DNA of 64,000 bases from a candidate division Zixibacteria bacterium SM23_81. Its GTDB lineage: Bacteria; SM23-81. Positions within the stretch are counted from its first letter, which is position 1. The number at the start of each line of letters is the position of its first letter. Below, piece after piece: positions 26,339-35,583 of the stretch. The stretch lies in NCBI GenBank assembly GCA_001304015.1, contig LJUY01000011.1, positions 26,652-90,651 of the forward strand, in the 5' to 3' direction. The notes beneath the pieces were generated by a model that had not been told where the DNA came from, ran no database searches, and saw nothing but the letters and a program-made list of their open reading frames with translations. Position numbers and translations under genes: made by a program.

Positions 26339-27097
26339 TCACCCCACCAACCCCCACCCGATCCTCAGCGCAATGAGGACTAGGACGATTCCCACCACCA
26401 AATTAAACTTACGCTCGCCGATGGTCATGTGCGTCCTGAAGCCAACGAGCAAGCCGATGATCACCCCAGGGCTGGCCAGAACGATTAACCTGACCACCTC
26501 TACATTCCACATCCCTACGGCGCCGTAGACGAACAGCCTCATGGCCCCGCCGATGAACAAAACGGCCACCATCACTTGGCGAAAGCGCGTCTTGTCCATC
26601 AAGGGGCGGGTGACGGCTACCACGAAGGGGCCACTGATGCCCACCAGGCCTCCGGTGAATCCCCCTATCACGCCACCGGCCCAGGGCTTGAAGAATCTAC
26701 TCTTAAAAAATCTGGGCGGCAGAGGAAGATCATAGAGAATGAAATTTGCCCCGAAAAATAGAACGAACAGACCAATCAATCCCAGAACGAGCTGCGCGGG
26801 CGCGTAGCCAGCCAAGGAAGAACCCACCATGGTTCCCAGAAGCATAAAGCCAGACATGGTCAGGATGAAGCGCCAATCCTCTTTCTCATACCTGATGGCC
26901 AGGAGCATCCCCAACCCCACCAGCAGATCGATGAAGGCTGAGGCGACCAGTGAAATCCTGGGACCCAGTAGTAGCCCCACGGCAGGCACGAACACCATAG
27001 CTGGACCGAAACCCGTCAAGCCTTTCAGAAAGAAGGCTGTCATACAGATGGCCCATATCAGCAGAAGCGTCTCAATCGGGTATCCCAGGATTTCCAG
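26339..27097 (-). CDS. TauE/SafE-family membrane permease, probable CTG start
   Basis: A sulfite-exporter/anion-permease-like integral membrane protein of about 252 residues with seven to eight transmembrane segments. Family features are FFLKGLTGFGPAMV in the first half and FTGGLVGISGPFVV in the second. No ATG or GTG lies at the expected N-terminus; an internal ATG at 27043 would remove most of the first membrane segment. A CTG at 27097 lies five bases after AGGAGG and four codons after an in-frame TAG, giving a normal-length N-terminus MEILGYPIETLLLIWAIC. Its 3' end is duplicated in diverged form beyond the HNH gene. Substrate unknown. Confidence 0.87.
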   Translation of the reverse strand: MEILGYPIETLLLIWAICMTAFFLKGLTGFGPAMVFVPAVGLLLGPRISLVASAFIDLLVGLGMLLAIRYEKEDWRFILTMSGFMLLGTMVGSSLAGYAPAQLVLGLIGLFVLFFGANFILYDLPLPPRFFKSRFFKPWAGGVIGGFTGGLVGISGPFVVAVTRPLMDKTRFRQVMVAVLFIGGAMRLFVYGAVGMWNVEVVRLIVLASPGVIIGLLVGFRTHMTIGERKFNLVVGIVLVLIALRIGWGLVG

Positions 27098-27138
27098 ATA
27101 AACCTCCTAGGGTTTAAAACGGTTGATCTCGAAAATCA

Positions 27139-27185
27139 TTTGGCGGTTTCGAAGCTCGTAACGAGACTCGAGATTCGTGATTCGA
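27139..27185 (+). repeat. 47-bp dispersed repeat, copy A
   Basis: This 47-base block, beginning TTTGGCGGTTTCGAAGCTCG, is identical to the reverse complement of 49111-49157. It is followed by GCTACTGCTATTTCCATTGC-type words and, at about 27247-27300, by inverted ATTCACGATCCACGATTCACG-type words, so the whole gap 27130-27305 is one composite element. It lies between the TauE-like and HAD genes. No ORF or transposase accompanies it. Confidence 0.9.
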
Positions 27186-27365
27186 AAAAACCTGCCAACT
27201 GCTACTGCTATTTCCATTGCTATTGCCGATTTCCTCTGTATTTCTCACGAGTCTCGAATCTCGATTCACGATCCACGATTCACGATCAAAGGTTTTTCAA
27301 GGATCAATCGAGCTTCTTGAATAATCCGGGCTAAAAACGGTTGATAACGAGAAAAGCACAAGCTA

Positions 27366-27971
27366 CTATAGCAGTCCTCTGGCTTGCAAAATCCCCTTCA
27401 GTTCAGGGGCACCGGTATAGGGAATCCCAAATATGCCCAGTTTGCAGGCGGCTTTTACATATTCCGGGATGTCGTCGACATAGATAATCTGAGTTGGATC
27501 TGTAGAAAGGGATATGGCCCGCTGGTAAATCCTCCTATCCGGCTTACAGTGACCCACTTCACAGGATAATATCAGGCTGTCGAAAAGGGGAAGCACATCA
27601 TAGCGCTTTTTTACGTGTTCCACATGCCAGACATTTGTATTGGATAAAAGCAATAACCGCGATCTGCCCCTTTTCCTTAGCGCCTTTATGAGGTCGACGA
27701 CCGGCCTGTTCTGGGTAAATATATCCGACCACATTTTCTTAAACTGATCCACGTCCAGCTTCACTTTTAGCGCTGCTGAACATCGTGCCGCGAAGGTCTC
27801 CGGCGAGATCTCTCCTTTATCAAACTCGTACTCCAGGCCCTCTAAAAATATTTTCCGATAGGCCAACTCCACACCAATATGATGCCTTCTCCCCACCTTC
27901 CGACAAAAAATGCGGTGATCGCAGAAAAGGACGACGTTTCCCAGATCAAAAATAACCGTCGTGTCTTTCAT
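27366..27971 (-). CDS. HAD-superfamily hydrolase
   Basis: A 201-residue cytoplasmic phosphatase-like protein. HAD motifs are visible in order: nucleophile Asp in VIFDLGNVV near residue 8, motif II LLLLSNTN, motif III Lys in HCKPDRRIYQRAI and motif IV IIYVDDIPEYV. The FDLGNV form is typical of YihX and related subfamily I members, which act on sugar or nucleotide monophosphates. The start MKDTTVIFDLGN was chosen because it begins just before motif I, although its ribosome-binding sequence is weak; longer in-frame ATGs exist to 28046. It is flanked by the SPFH gene upstream and the composite repeat downstream. Substrate cannot be told. Confidence 0.87.
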   Translation of the reverse strand: MKDTTVIFDLGNVVLFCDHRIFCRKVGRRHHIGVELAYRKIFLEGLEYEFDKGEISPETFAARCSAALKVKLDVDQFKKMWSDIFTQNRPVVDLIKALRKRGRSRLLLLSNTNVWHVEHVKKRYDVLPLFDSLILSCEVGHCKPDRRIYQRAISLSTDPTQIIYVDDIPEYVKAACKLGIFGIPYTGAPELKGILQARGLL

Positions 27972-28084
27972 AGGATTTTGACGTATTTGACCCACATCCG
28001 CAAGTAACCCCCTCATGGGCTCAACTCGGATTTGCGCAAAGGACAATGATGAGCTTGAGGACGATGAGTCAGATTACCCATCCC

Positions 28085-29023
28085 TTATGCAGGCGGATTC
28101 ATTTTCCCAGGCGACCCTTCGACCCCCTTGGCCGGTTTTTCTATCTGTGTCGGTGAGATCTTCTCCTTCAGGAGCTCGCCGATCCCAGCGATGCTTCCCA
28201 GAATCCCCGAGGCTTCATAAGGCAGAAACACCTTCGTCGATTGGCCGTCGGCGATCTTCTGGAGGGCCTCCAGATACTTTATGGCGATCAAGTCGTTGGT
28301 CGGCCTGCCCGTGTGGATGGCCCCGAAGACGGTCTGGATGGCTTCGGCCTCCCCTTTCGCCACGGTCAGCTTCTGATACTTGTTAGCATCGGCCACCTTC
28401 TTGATGGCCTCGGCCTCGCCCTCGGCCTTGAGAATGGCCGACTGCTTGTGGCCCTCCGCCTCCAGGATCATGGCTCTTCTATCACGCTCGGCCTTCATCT
28501 GGCGGTGCATGGCATCGGTCACGTCCGCGGGCGGCTCGATCCTCTGCAGCTCCACCCGGGTCACCTTGGTGCCCCATTTGTCCGTCGCGTCGTCCAGAAT
28601 CTCACGCAACTTTGTGTTGATGATCTCCCGGGAGGTCAACGACTCGTCCAGGGCCAGATCGCCGATGAGGTTCCTCAAGTTGGTCTGGGCCAACTTGGTG
28701 GCCGCTGTGTAGAAGCTGGCCACGTTGTAGGTCACCTTCACCGGGTCGGTGACCTCGTAGTAAACCACAGCGTCCACCTCCACGACCACGTTATCTTTAG
28801 TGATGACCCCCTGGGGCGGGACATCGACGACCTGCTCTCTCATATCCACCTTGATCATCCGCTCCAGAAAGGGGATAATCAGGCTGAGTCCGCTGTCGGC
28901 GGTGCGCTGATACTTACCCAGTCGTTCAATCAAGCCCTTCTCCCAGGGTCGGACGATCTTGATGCCTTTGGCGGCGATAATCAGCAGGACAAAGGCCACG
29001 ATGATAAAAGGCAATACGGTCAT
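28085..29023 (-). CDS. qmcA: SPFH-domain (stomatin/slipin, QmcA-type) membrane protein
   Basis: A 312-residue protein with an N-terminal hydrophobic anchor (residues 3-19), an SPFH/band-7 domain ([19 protein letters not shown] ... [20 protein letters not shown]) and a long Glu/Ala/Lys coiled coil ([19 protein letters not shown]). These proteins form membrane microdomain scaffolds and modulate membrane proteases. The start overlaps the stop of the NfeD gene by ATGA and follows GAAGAGGAGAGC; SPFH-NfeD pairing is a well-known operon and supports the call. Confidence 0.95.
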   Translation of the reverse strand: MTVLPFIIVAFVLLIIAAKGIKIVRPWEKGLIERLGKYQRTADSGLSLIIPFLERMIKVDMREQVVDVPPQGVITKDNVVVEVDAVVYYEVTDPVKVTYNVASFYTAATKLAQTNLRNLIGDLALDESLTSREIINTKLREILDDATDKWGTKVTRVELQRIEPPADVTDAMHRQMKAERDRRAMILEAEGHKQSAILKAEGEAEAIKKVADANKYQKLTVAKGEAEAIQTVFGAIHTGRPTNDLIAIKYLEALQKIADGQSTKVFLPYEASGILGSIAGIGELLKEKISPTQIEKPAKGVEGSPGKMNPPA

Positions 29024-29472
29024 TTTTCGCTCTCCTCTTCAACGGTTTTCACCACCATATGGGTTCCATCCAATCGAGTCACCTCCACCCTGCTCCCGAC
29101 GGCTATCACCATATCAGTATCACTGTCCGCCCGCCACTCTTCTTTGTCTATTCGGATTCGTCCGGTGTTCTTGGCGTTGTCGATCTCTTCCAGCACAAGA
29201 CCTCTCTTTCCGATAAAGCGATCGGCTCCAATTCCCGGAGGTTGCTTCTTGGTGAATCGTTCGGCAAACTTCCGGGAGACGGCGAAAAGCACCCCTGAGA
29301 CCACCACAAAAGTCGCCCACTGCCAGCCAGCCCCAAGGCCCAGAATGGCCAGAAGGCCCGCCACCAACGCGCCGATGCCAAACCACAGAAGAAAGAAGCC
29401 TGCCGTGAAGACCTCGCCGATGATGCATATGGCGGCAAGGATCATCCAGATCCACCAGATGCTACTAGGCAT
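29020..29472 (-). CDS. NfeD-like membrane protein
   Basis: A 150-residue short-form NfeD protein with two to three transmembrane segments in the first 65 residues and a C-terminal OB-fold domain ([10 protein letters not shown] ... [15 protein letters not shown]), the typical NfeD signature. It lacks the ClpP-like protease domain of long forms. It is translationally coupled to the SPFH gene by a 4-base overlap, which is how such partners usually occur. The start has AAAAGGAGGTAGCATT upstream. The OB domain is thought to contact the SPFH partner at the inner membrane. Confidence 0.94.
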   Translation of the reverse strand: MPSSIWWIWMILAAICIIGEVFTAGFFLLWFGIGALVAGLLAILGLGAGWQWATFVVVSGVLFAVSRKFAERFTKKQPPGIGADRFIGKRGLVLEEIDNAKNTGRIRIDKEEWRADSDTDMVIAVGSRVEVTRLDGTHMVVKTVEEESEK

Positions 29473-29494
29473 AATGCTACCTCCTTTTCGGGAT

Positions 29495-31364
29495 TTACTC
29501 GTTTACCTTGCCACATCTTTGTTTGATATGTCCTTGTTTGTCTTTTCCCAATGTCCTCGACGGTAGTCTTTTTTGACTATCCATCACCATGGACGCAAAA
29601 TAATAAACACAACTGGCTGTCCCATCAATAGTCGGTTCATTTGTTGAATAATCGCCGACATCATCGTGATAAACCGCCAAAGAGCATTGAAAAACAGAAT
29701 ATTCATCATCTCCTTCCAAATGTATATGTTTTAAATTCTCATAGATGCTGCTATAGACCGGCCCATCTAGCAAACCGCCATCGAGTCTGTAGCCATACAA
29801 ATGGGTGAACGCCGAATGTAGGGTCTCGGGCATAATTACCATCTGGGGGTAGTCCAATAACCATACTTATGCCCCAGGGATTACACCCCAACAGCCAATC
29901 ACGCATGGCAGTTTCCAGTTTCAAATAGCTGCTATCTCCCGAAAGCTTTCGATAAAGGTAACACTGCGTGATAAATGCTGCTACTAAATTATTGGAACAC
30001 CAAATGAAAGGGATCCCCATCAAAAACGCATTGTCTTTAGCTCGCTGCCAAACTTTCTCAATACCTTGCTGATAATAATCTGCAAGTTCTTGTTTTAATT
30101 CATCAGGGACATTTTGAGCCAGTTCATAGTGGCCGATATTTATGAATGGATACCACTGGTAATGGCGAGCAGTTTCTTCCCCTAACCAGGGTGTAATTTT
30201 CTCCTGTTGGCTATATTTGTAAGCATCATCTAAGAAATCTTTGTCGCCAGTCAGCGAATACATTTCTGCGGCCGCGAGTTCCATGTCATCAACCCAGTTG
30301 TCTTCTTCATAAAAATAGGGTGCCCTACAAGGTGCTGTCTGACAGACACCTGGTTTCTCTCTTCCAAATTCATAAGCACTTAGCGCTTTTTCTTGAAGCA
30401 CTCCGGCAAAAGTTGTATCTATATAGTAAAAGATCTCGGCTCCTAATGCAAAGGCAGATGCAAATTTCCCAGCTGTTGAGGCGACTCCGGTGGTTCTATT
30501 CTTATTTTCAAATATCCCTTGCGCTTTGCCGGAACAAAAATAGACCGGACGCTCAAGTCCCCTGCTGTAGCTAACAGAATCCATCGTCGGCAAGCGAAAG
30601 CCAGCGTGGTCGCGATCATCTGCAACTTGGTTAAACATATAATTCTCGCTAGGATGCATCTTCATCAACCAGTTCAGACCCCATCGTGCTTCATCTAATA
30701 TATCAGGGATACCATTTGGAGCCGGCATGCCACTTGCATCGTATTGATCGGCAAAGACAGAAGGATGATCACGATAGGCTAAGAGCAGCTGAAAGGTGGC
30801 GTTTGCAGAAGTTGCTGCATATTTCAAGTAATCTGAAGCATCATGCCAGCCCCCAGTAACATCGATATGAGTACCATCTGGCATAGGACCGTAAATGGTA
30901 TAGCCATCACTCTTATGACAGGAATCGCTTAAAAAGGGATTGAAGCCACAGCGTTGCTGCCGCAGGTATTTTAAAAGAAAATCAGCACTACCATCATATA
31001 CTTTGTCATTTATTTTAAATATCGGTGATCGTATACCATCCATAAGCAAATAATAATTTCCTTTCTTTTGAAACGAACTAAAATTCAATCGAAAAGTGCT
31101 GACAAAAGGCCCATATGCCCCCGTATCATTTATTTGTCCTGAAGACCAAATTTGCTCGTTTGTAGCGGCATCATGTATATGAAATTGATCGCATTCCATA
31201 CTGCTTTTACTGCATAGGACTGCGATCTTCACAGATTCTGAGAGATAGCCTAACTGGTTAATCCTAATCCAACTATTATCAGTCGATTGACTGCTCGTTG
31301 AACAGCCAATTACCAGCAGAAAAAGTGCTGATAGCGTTTTGCTTACTTGAGAAATACCTTGCAC
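29495..31364 (-). pseudogene. Glycoside hydrolase family 9 (cellulase-like) lipoprotein, frameshifted
   Basis: Two overlapping frames together give one GH9 protein of about 620 residues. The first frame has a lipoprotein leader (LFLLVIGCSTSS), an N-terminal Ig-like domain (WIRINQLGYLSESVKI) and the catalytic domain with GGWHDASDYLKY, whose Asp residues form the catalytic base pair. Near 29819 a single extra base shifts the frame; beyond it the second frame continues HSAFTHLYGYRLDGGLLDGP and VYHDDVGDYSTNEPTIDGTA, which includes the catalytic Glu. Removing the base at 29819 restores DPHSAF. The start could be GTG at 31364 or TTG at 31376. This is either a recent pseudogene or a sequencing/assembly error. 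Intact, it would cleave beta-glucans at the cell surface. Confidence 0.85.
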
Positions 31365-31414
31365 GGAGCACCCCAATTAACTCATCTTACATCGTGTTCC
31401 TTTACACCAACGTC

Positions 31415-32053
31415 TCACCTCTTCATGCTGATGGTCAGCCCATCACCGATGGGCAAAATGGTGCTCACCAGACGCGGGTCGGCGAAGACCTGTTCATTAT
31501 ATTCGTCCATGTGCTTGCTGAGCTCCTCGCGAAAGCCCATAGGCCGAAACAGTGCATCGTCGGCGGCGATGACACCACCGGGTCGAATCAGCTGGATGCA
31601 TTTCTCCAACATGACGGGATAGAGGGATTTAGTGGCATCCTGGAGGATCAGGTCGAAGGGTCCCACAAGATGGTGAACAAACTGGCTGGCATCGCCTTGA
31701 ATCAACTCAACAACATCGGACAGGCCAGCCCGCTCCACGTTCCGTTTTGCCTCTTGATAAAACTCCTCCCTGGACTCAATGGCCATCAGATGACCGCCGG
31801 TTTTCTGCAAACCCTGGCCGAGAAAGATGGTGGAGTATCCGATGCACGTGCCGAACTCCAGGGCTCGCTTTGCCCTCATGACCTGGATCAGCCAATTCAG
31901 AAAGATGCCAACGTGGATCCCGATGTGCGGTGCCACATCCTCCCGGGTTTGATATTCCTTTTCCAGCTCCTTTAGAACCGAATTGGGATAGGAGAGAAAA
32001 CCCTCAATATAGGAAAGTAATTGTTTCATTAGCGTCCCATCAAGAACGTTCAT
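31415..32053 (-). CDS. O-methyltransferase (caffeoyl-CoA/catechol type)
   Basis: A 212-residue class I SAM-dependent methyltransferase. The SAM-binding motif is RALEFGTCIGYSTIFLGQGL, followed by the acidic MAIESREEF, LIQGDASQF and the metal-site-like FDLILQDATKS; GGVIAADDALF matches the divalent-metal Asp/Asn region of family-3 O-methyltransferases. Its start lies one base after the stop of the transglutaminase-like gene, and GAGATAGC precedes it. A second ATG eight codons downstream is possible. Substrate unknown. A paralogous enzyme is encoded at 42.2 kb. Confidence 0.92.
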   Translation of the reverse strand: MNVLDGTLMKQLLSYIEGFLSYPNSVLKELEKEYQTREDVAPHIGIHVGIFLNWLIQVMRAKRALEFGTCIGYSTIFLGQGLQKTGGHLMAIESREEFYQEAKRNVERAGLSDVVELIQGDASQFVHHLVGPFDLILQDATKSLYPVMLEKCIQLIRPGGVIAADDALFRPMGFREELSKHMDEYNEQVFADPRLVSTILPIGDGLTISMKR

Positions 32054-32054
32054 G

Positions 32055-34139
32055 CTATCTCAACAACAATAATTTTCTCGCCTCAACCTCGTTTCCGGCC
32101 TTAATTTTGTAAAAATAAACGCCTGAAGCAACCGGAGATCCACCAGCATCTTGACCGTGCCATACGCTGTGATGTCCTCCCGCCTTTATATGATCGTCGA
32201 CAAGCGTTCTCACCTTCTGTCCCTTGATATTGTAAATCGCCAGAGATACTTTTAAGTCCTCTTTCAAGTGATAGCTGATGGTTGTCTCTGAATTGAAGGG
32301 ATTGGGATAGTTCTGATACAACTCCAACGTCTGGGGCGGAGTCGCGATCTGTACCACTTCAATACCAGTTTCGCTGACAGCCCTTCCATACATATGCACA
32401 TCGTCTATATAGGAGCCGGGCTGCACATCACCTGCGTCGGATTTAAACCGAAACCGAATCTGAACCGTTTCGCCCACATATTTAGTGAGATCCAAGGCCA
32501 ACATGGTCCACCCGCCAACATCGGGGATTACCGGATCGTCGTTGACGCCACCCATGTGGCTGCAAAGAGGATAATACGTCTCTCCATTCGTGGTGATATC
32601 CAACCAGAGGGGGTCGTAGACATACCCCTGATTTTGATCCTCAACCCAGTTCCAAACCCAAAAGCTCAGATATGCACAGGAAAGACTGGTAAGATCGATG
32701 GGAGGTGATATAAGCCAACAATCTGCGTAATTTTCATATGTGTCGTCCAGATCCGTCCCCCAGCAGTTATCGCCAGAGTGAACGTCGGCAGGTCCATAAG
32801 CCGGGCTGCCCAACTCCCACTCGTCATAAGTTCCGCCATGAGTCCATCCATTTTGTTTGCTTTCGAAATCGTCGAAGAAGACCGTGGTGAGAGCTTCAGG
32901 ATTGACCTCTCTATAGAGCTGCAAAGCCTGCTGCATATCCTCTATGTATCCATCAAGGTCTTTCAGCGCTAGTTTTGACTGGGCACTTTTCTGATAGTCA
33001 TAGGCGCTTTGCACATTCGTCTGCTGAGCGGGAGTCAACTTTATACCCCAATACCGGGAATAGTAATAGAACACGGAATCTGTCAAAGAAAATGCCTCCT
33101 CTATCTTCTCGCTGGAATCGCTGAAAGCGATCCAACTAGCGGCCGAATGCGCACCCCCCCAATCAGGGCTATACATGCCCAAGGCAGGATCTGATGTGTG
33201 CCAGTATCCCTCAATGCCGCTGGGAAAAAACAGGGGAAATTCGTCTTCAGGATGACAGGCCAAAGTGACGATTTCATCTTGCGCAAAACAGGGATGTTGC
33301 CCCGTAGAAGTCTCCATCCTTATCCATCCATAATCTGGGACATAATAATCTATAATCCAATGATGATCATAGTTGCCACCCCAGGTAGGCATATTGAGCA
33401 AGGTTCTGGCCGGAACTCCATTTGCTCGGAAAAGAGCTGCGCCTGCATGGGCATGTCCGGTACAGGAGCTGCCCCAGGTCAAGGCATACACAGCATCCAG
33501 GGCAAAGGGTTGGTGGGGCCACTCCCAGGGAATTGTCACACACCAATCACGGATGTCATCGGCCAGTTCCATCAGATTCGTGGTAGTGTCCCGAACGATA
33601 GCCGCAATCGTCTGAACGATCTCGGCCTCAACCTGGACGCAATCTGTGGGCCGCAGCCACTTTTTGACAGAATCGGGCAGCTCTTCCAGCGTCGGTATGG
33701 GTACGGAATCTGGAAGATCTGCATAGGTATTCTCTTTTACAAACACCCATGCTGTCCAATCTAAAGGGGCAGTGGGCGCTTGCTGCATTTGAGCCGCTAT
33801 GATGACATTGGGCGGATTCAGGTGTACGAATCTGTAATCGATCAGCTGGGGGCTTTCCACTTCGATGAAGATGGGCGCCTGCTCTCCGAAACAGATGGGC
33901 ATATGAAAATAGGCCTCATAGGTCTCGGTGCTCGAGCTGGCATTGATCTGGAGGTTTCCCACTGCCTTGCGCAGGTATACTTTCGTTGGCTGGCTCTTTC
34001 CACGCTCTGACACCTGTGCAAAAGAGGAGTACATCTCGTTCACCTCTTTCCATAAACCGTGTATTTCCTGGCTTGCTCCATCGGATGGGATAACAAAATT
34101 GAGAAAAACAATTGCGTAGAAAGCCATGCTGGCTTTCAT
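32055..34139 (-). CDS. Secreted transglutaminase-like protein with type IX sorting domain
   Basis: A 694-residue exported protein. Order: signal peptide (MKASMAFYAIVFLNFVIPSDG), N-terminal beta region, a transglutaminase-like core with Cys in WGSSCTGHAHAGAALFRANG and His/Asp in YDHHWIIDYYVPDYGW, a helical linker, a jelly-roll/MAM-like adhesion domain (FDDFESKQNGWTHGG ... DCWLISPPIDLTS), and a C-terminal sorting domain (LYQNYPNPFNSETTISYHL ... GVYFYKIKAG) of the type IX secretion kind. The start has GAGGAGGACATC upstream. It probably acts outside the cell as a peptidase or crosslinking-like enzyme attached to the surface. It is followed directly by the O-methyltransferase gene. Confidence 0.9.
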   Translation of the reverse strand: MKASMAFYAIVFLNFVIPSDGASQEIHGLWKEVNEMYSSFAQVSERGKSQPTKVYLRKAVGNLQINASSSTETYEAYFHMPICFGEQAPIFIEVESPQLIDYRFVHLNPPNVIIAAQMQQAPTAPLDWTAWVFVKENTYADLPDSVPIPTLEELPDSVKKWLRPTDCVQVEAEIVQTIAAIVRDTTTNLMELADDIRDWCVTIPWEWPHQPFALDAVYALTWGSSCTGHAHAGAALFRANGVPARTLLNMPTWGGNYDHHWIIDYYVPDYGWIRMETSTGQHPCFAQDEIVTLACHPEDEFPLFFPSGIEGYWHTSDPALGMYSPDWGGAHSAASWIAFSDSSEKIEEAFSLTDSVFYYYSRYWGIKLTPAQQTNVQSAYDYQKSAQSKLALKDLDGYIEDMQQALQLYREVNPEALTTVFFDDFESKQNGWTHGGTYDEWELGSPAYGPADVHSGDNCWGTDLDDTYENYADCWLISPPIDLTSLSCAYLSFWVWNWVEDQNQGYVYDPLWLDITTNGETYYPLCSHMGGVNDDPVIPDVGGWTMLALDLTKYVGETVQIRFRFKSDAGDVQPGSYIDDVHMYGRAVSETGIEVVQIATPPQTLELYQNYPNPFNSETTISYHLKEDLKVSLAIYNIKGQKVRTLVDDHIKAGGHHSVWHGQDAGGSPVASGVYFYKIKAGNEVEARKLLLLR

Positions 34140-34206
34140 GATGTCCTCCTCAGTGAAAAACCACTTGTCCAATGAGTTCGGCTACCCTTCCATCCGCATA
34201 GGCAAA

Positions 34207-34644
34207 CTAAGGCAGGTGCTCTGCGCTCTCCAACCTCTTGCTCATGCTGATCCGCTCCTCGACCTCATAGCCGAGACGTTTGTAGAAGGAGACGGCCTGA
34301 GCGTTTGAAGCCCGAACCTGAAGGTTGAGCTTGGGACAGCCCAGCTCGGCCAGACTCTTCTCCACCCTTCTCATCAGAGCCTTGCCGATACCCTGGCGGC
34401 GATGCTCGGGGCTGACGACCACATAGTAAACCCATCCACGGTGGCCATCGTAGCCGCCCATGGCCGTGCCCAGCAGCTCTGATCCTCGCATGGCCACCAG
34501 GAACAACTCCCTCTGAACGGAAAGTTTCCGTCGGATGTCCTCCTCGGGCACGTTCCATGGTGGGGAGTCCGGAAATGCCCGGCGCCACAGGACCGCCACG
34601 GCTTTTTCATCTGATTCGATGTAAGATCGGATCTCTAGCGACAT
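34207..34644 (-). CDS. ypeA: GNAT acetyltransferase, YpeA family
   Basis: A 145-residue N-acetyltransferase closely matching E. coli YpeA in order and wording: EIRSYIESDEKAVAVLWRRA, PPWNVPEEDIRRKL, LFLVA, GTAMGGYDGHRGWVYYVVV and the acetyl-CoA loop RRQGIGKALMRRVE, then CPKLNLQVRASN and SFYKRLGYE. The physiological substrate of YpeA is not established. The EamA transporter gene ends 6 bases upstream, so the two probably share a transcript. The start has GAGAAAT directly before ATG. Confidence 0.93.
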   Translation of the reverse strand: MSLEIRSYIESDEKAVAVLWRRAFPDSPPWNVPEEDIRRKLSVQRELFLVAMRGSELLGTAMGGYDGHRGWVYYVVVSPEHRRQGIGKALMRRVEKSLAELGCPKLNLQVRASNAQAVSFYKRLGYEVEERISMSKRLESAEHLP

Positions 34645-34650
34645 ATTTCT

Positions 34651-35583
34651 CTACCTGACCGCTGGCGCCAGAGCTATCGCCTTAATGTCTATCTGCGACA
34701 GCAACATTCCCCCCAGCATCAAGACGCATCCAAACAGCTCCCGAACCGTGAGGACCTCCCCCAACATCAACCACCCGCCTATAACGGCGAAGACTGCCTC
34801 CAAGCTGAGTATTATGGCCGCGTGAGCGGGGTGAACCCTGCGCTGGGCGACCACCTGAAGGGTATAGGCTACGCCCGTGGATATCAGGCCAGCATAGAGG
34901 ATAGGGATGGCTGCTCCCAGAAGCCCCTGTCTAGTGATGGTCTCCACCAGACCCGCGACGATGAGGCTCATCGCCGAACAAGCTATAAACTGCATGAAGG
35001 CCAGCTTAACAGAATTGATCCTCGGTGAGAGCCAGCCAATGATATGCACGTGACCAGCCCAGGCGAAAGCCCCCAGGAGAACTAAAAGATCGCCCCTGGA
35101 GATTGTGATCTTTCCAGCCACACTCAGAAGGTAGAGCCCTGTCACGGCCAACCCAGCGCCCAACCAGGCTTCTAGGCCAGCTCGCTGTCTCCAGCATAGA
35201 CCCATAATGGGAACGATGATGACATACAAACCGGTGATGAAACCGGCCTTGCCAGCCGTCGTGTAGACGATCCCCATCTGCTGAAGAGATGCGCCCACAA
35301 AGAGGGCTGCGCCAGCCAGGCTGCCGCTCAGGAGGACTGCTTTCCCTCGTGCTCTTGGCAGCGCATCTTCGGATCCTGTTGGATGCCCCCGGCCGCGCAA
35401 TAAAAACGGGATCAGCGCTATTCCGCCCATGGCAAAACGCACCGCATTGAAGGCAAAGGGGCCCACATGCTCCATGCCCGCGCGTTGAGCCACAAAAGCA
35501 AATCCCCAGATGGCCGCGGCCAGAAGGAGCAAGGCGTTGGATCTCCACCTGGGTTCTTTTTCCCTTTGGATACCCTCGATCAT
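34651..35583 (-). CDS. EamA/DMT-family transporter
   Basis: An inner-membrane protein of 310 residues with ten predicted transmembrane segments in two EamA halves: ALLLLAAAIWGFAFVAQR in the first and GDLLVLLGAFAWAGHVHI in the second, typical of drug/metabolite exporters of the RhaT/YdcZ group. I chose MIEGIQREKE, directly after TTAGGAGAT; a start six codons upstream is less well supported. Substrate unknown; the adjacent acetyltransferase could modify the exported compound. Confidence 0.92.
   Translation of the reverse strand: MIEGIQREKEPRWRSNALLLLAAAIWGFAFVAQRAGMEHVGPFAFNAVRFAMGGIALIPFLLRGRGHPTGSEDALPRARGKAVLLSGSLAGAALFVGASLQQMGIVYTTAGKAGFITGLYVIIVPIMGLCWRQRAGLEAWLGAGLAVTGLYLLSVAGKITISRGDLLVLLGAFAWAGHVHIIGWLSPRINSVKLAFMQFIACSAMSLIVAGLVETITRQGLLGAAIPILYAGLISTGVAYTLQVVAQRRVHPAHAAIILSLEAVFAVIGGWLMLGEVLTVRELFGCVLMLGGMLLSQIDIKAIALAPAVR

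Noticed and set aside
28241-29566. A 441-codon open frame on the plus strand
   Set aside because: It lies antisense to the SPFH and NfeD genes, which have clear family motifs; the translated sequence is His/Leu/Gly-rich shadow coding without a family.
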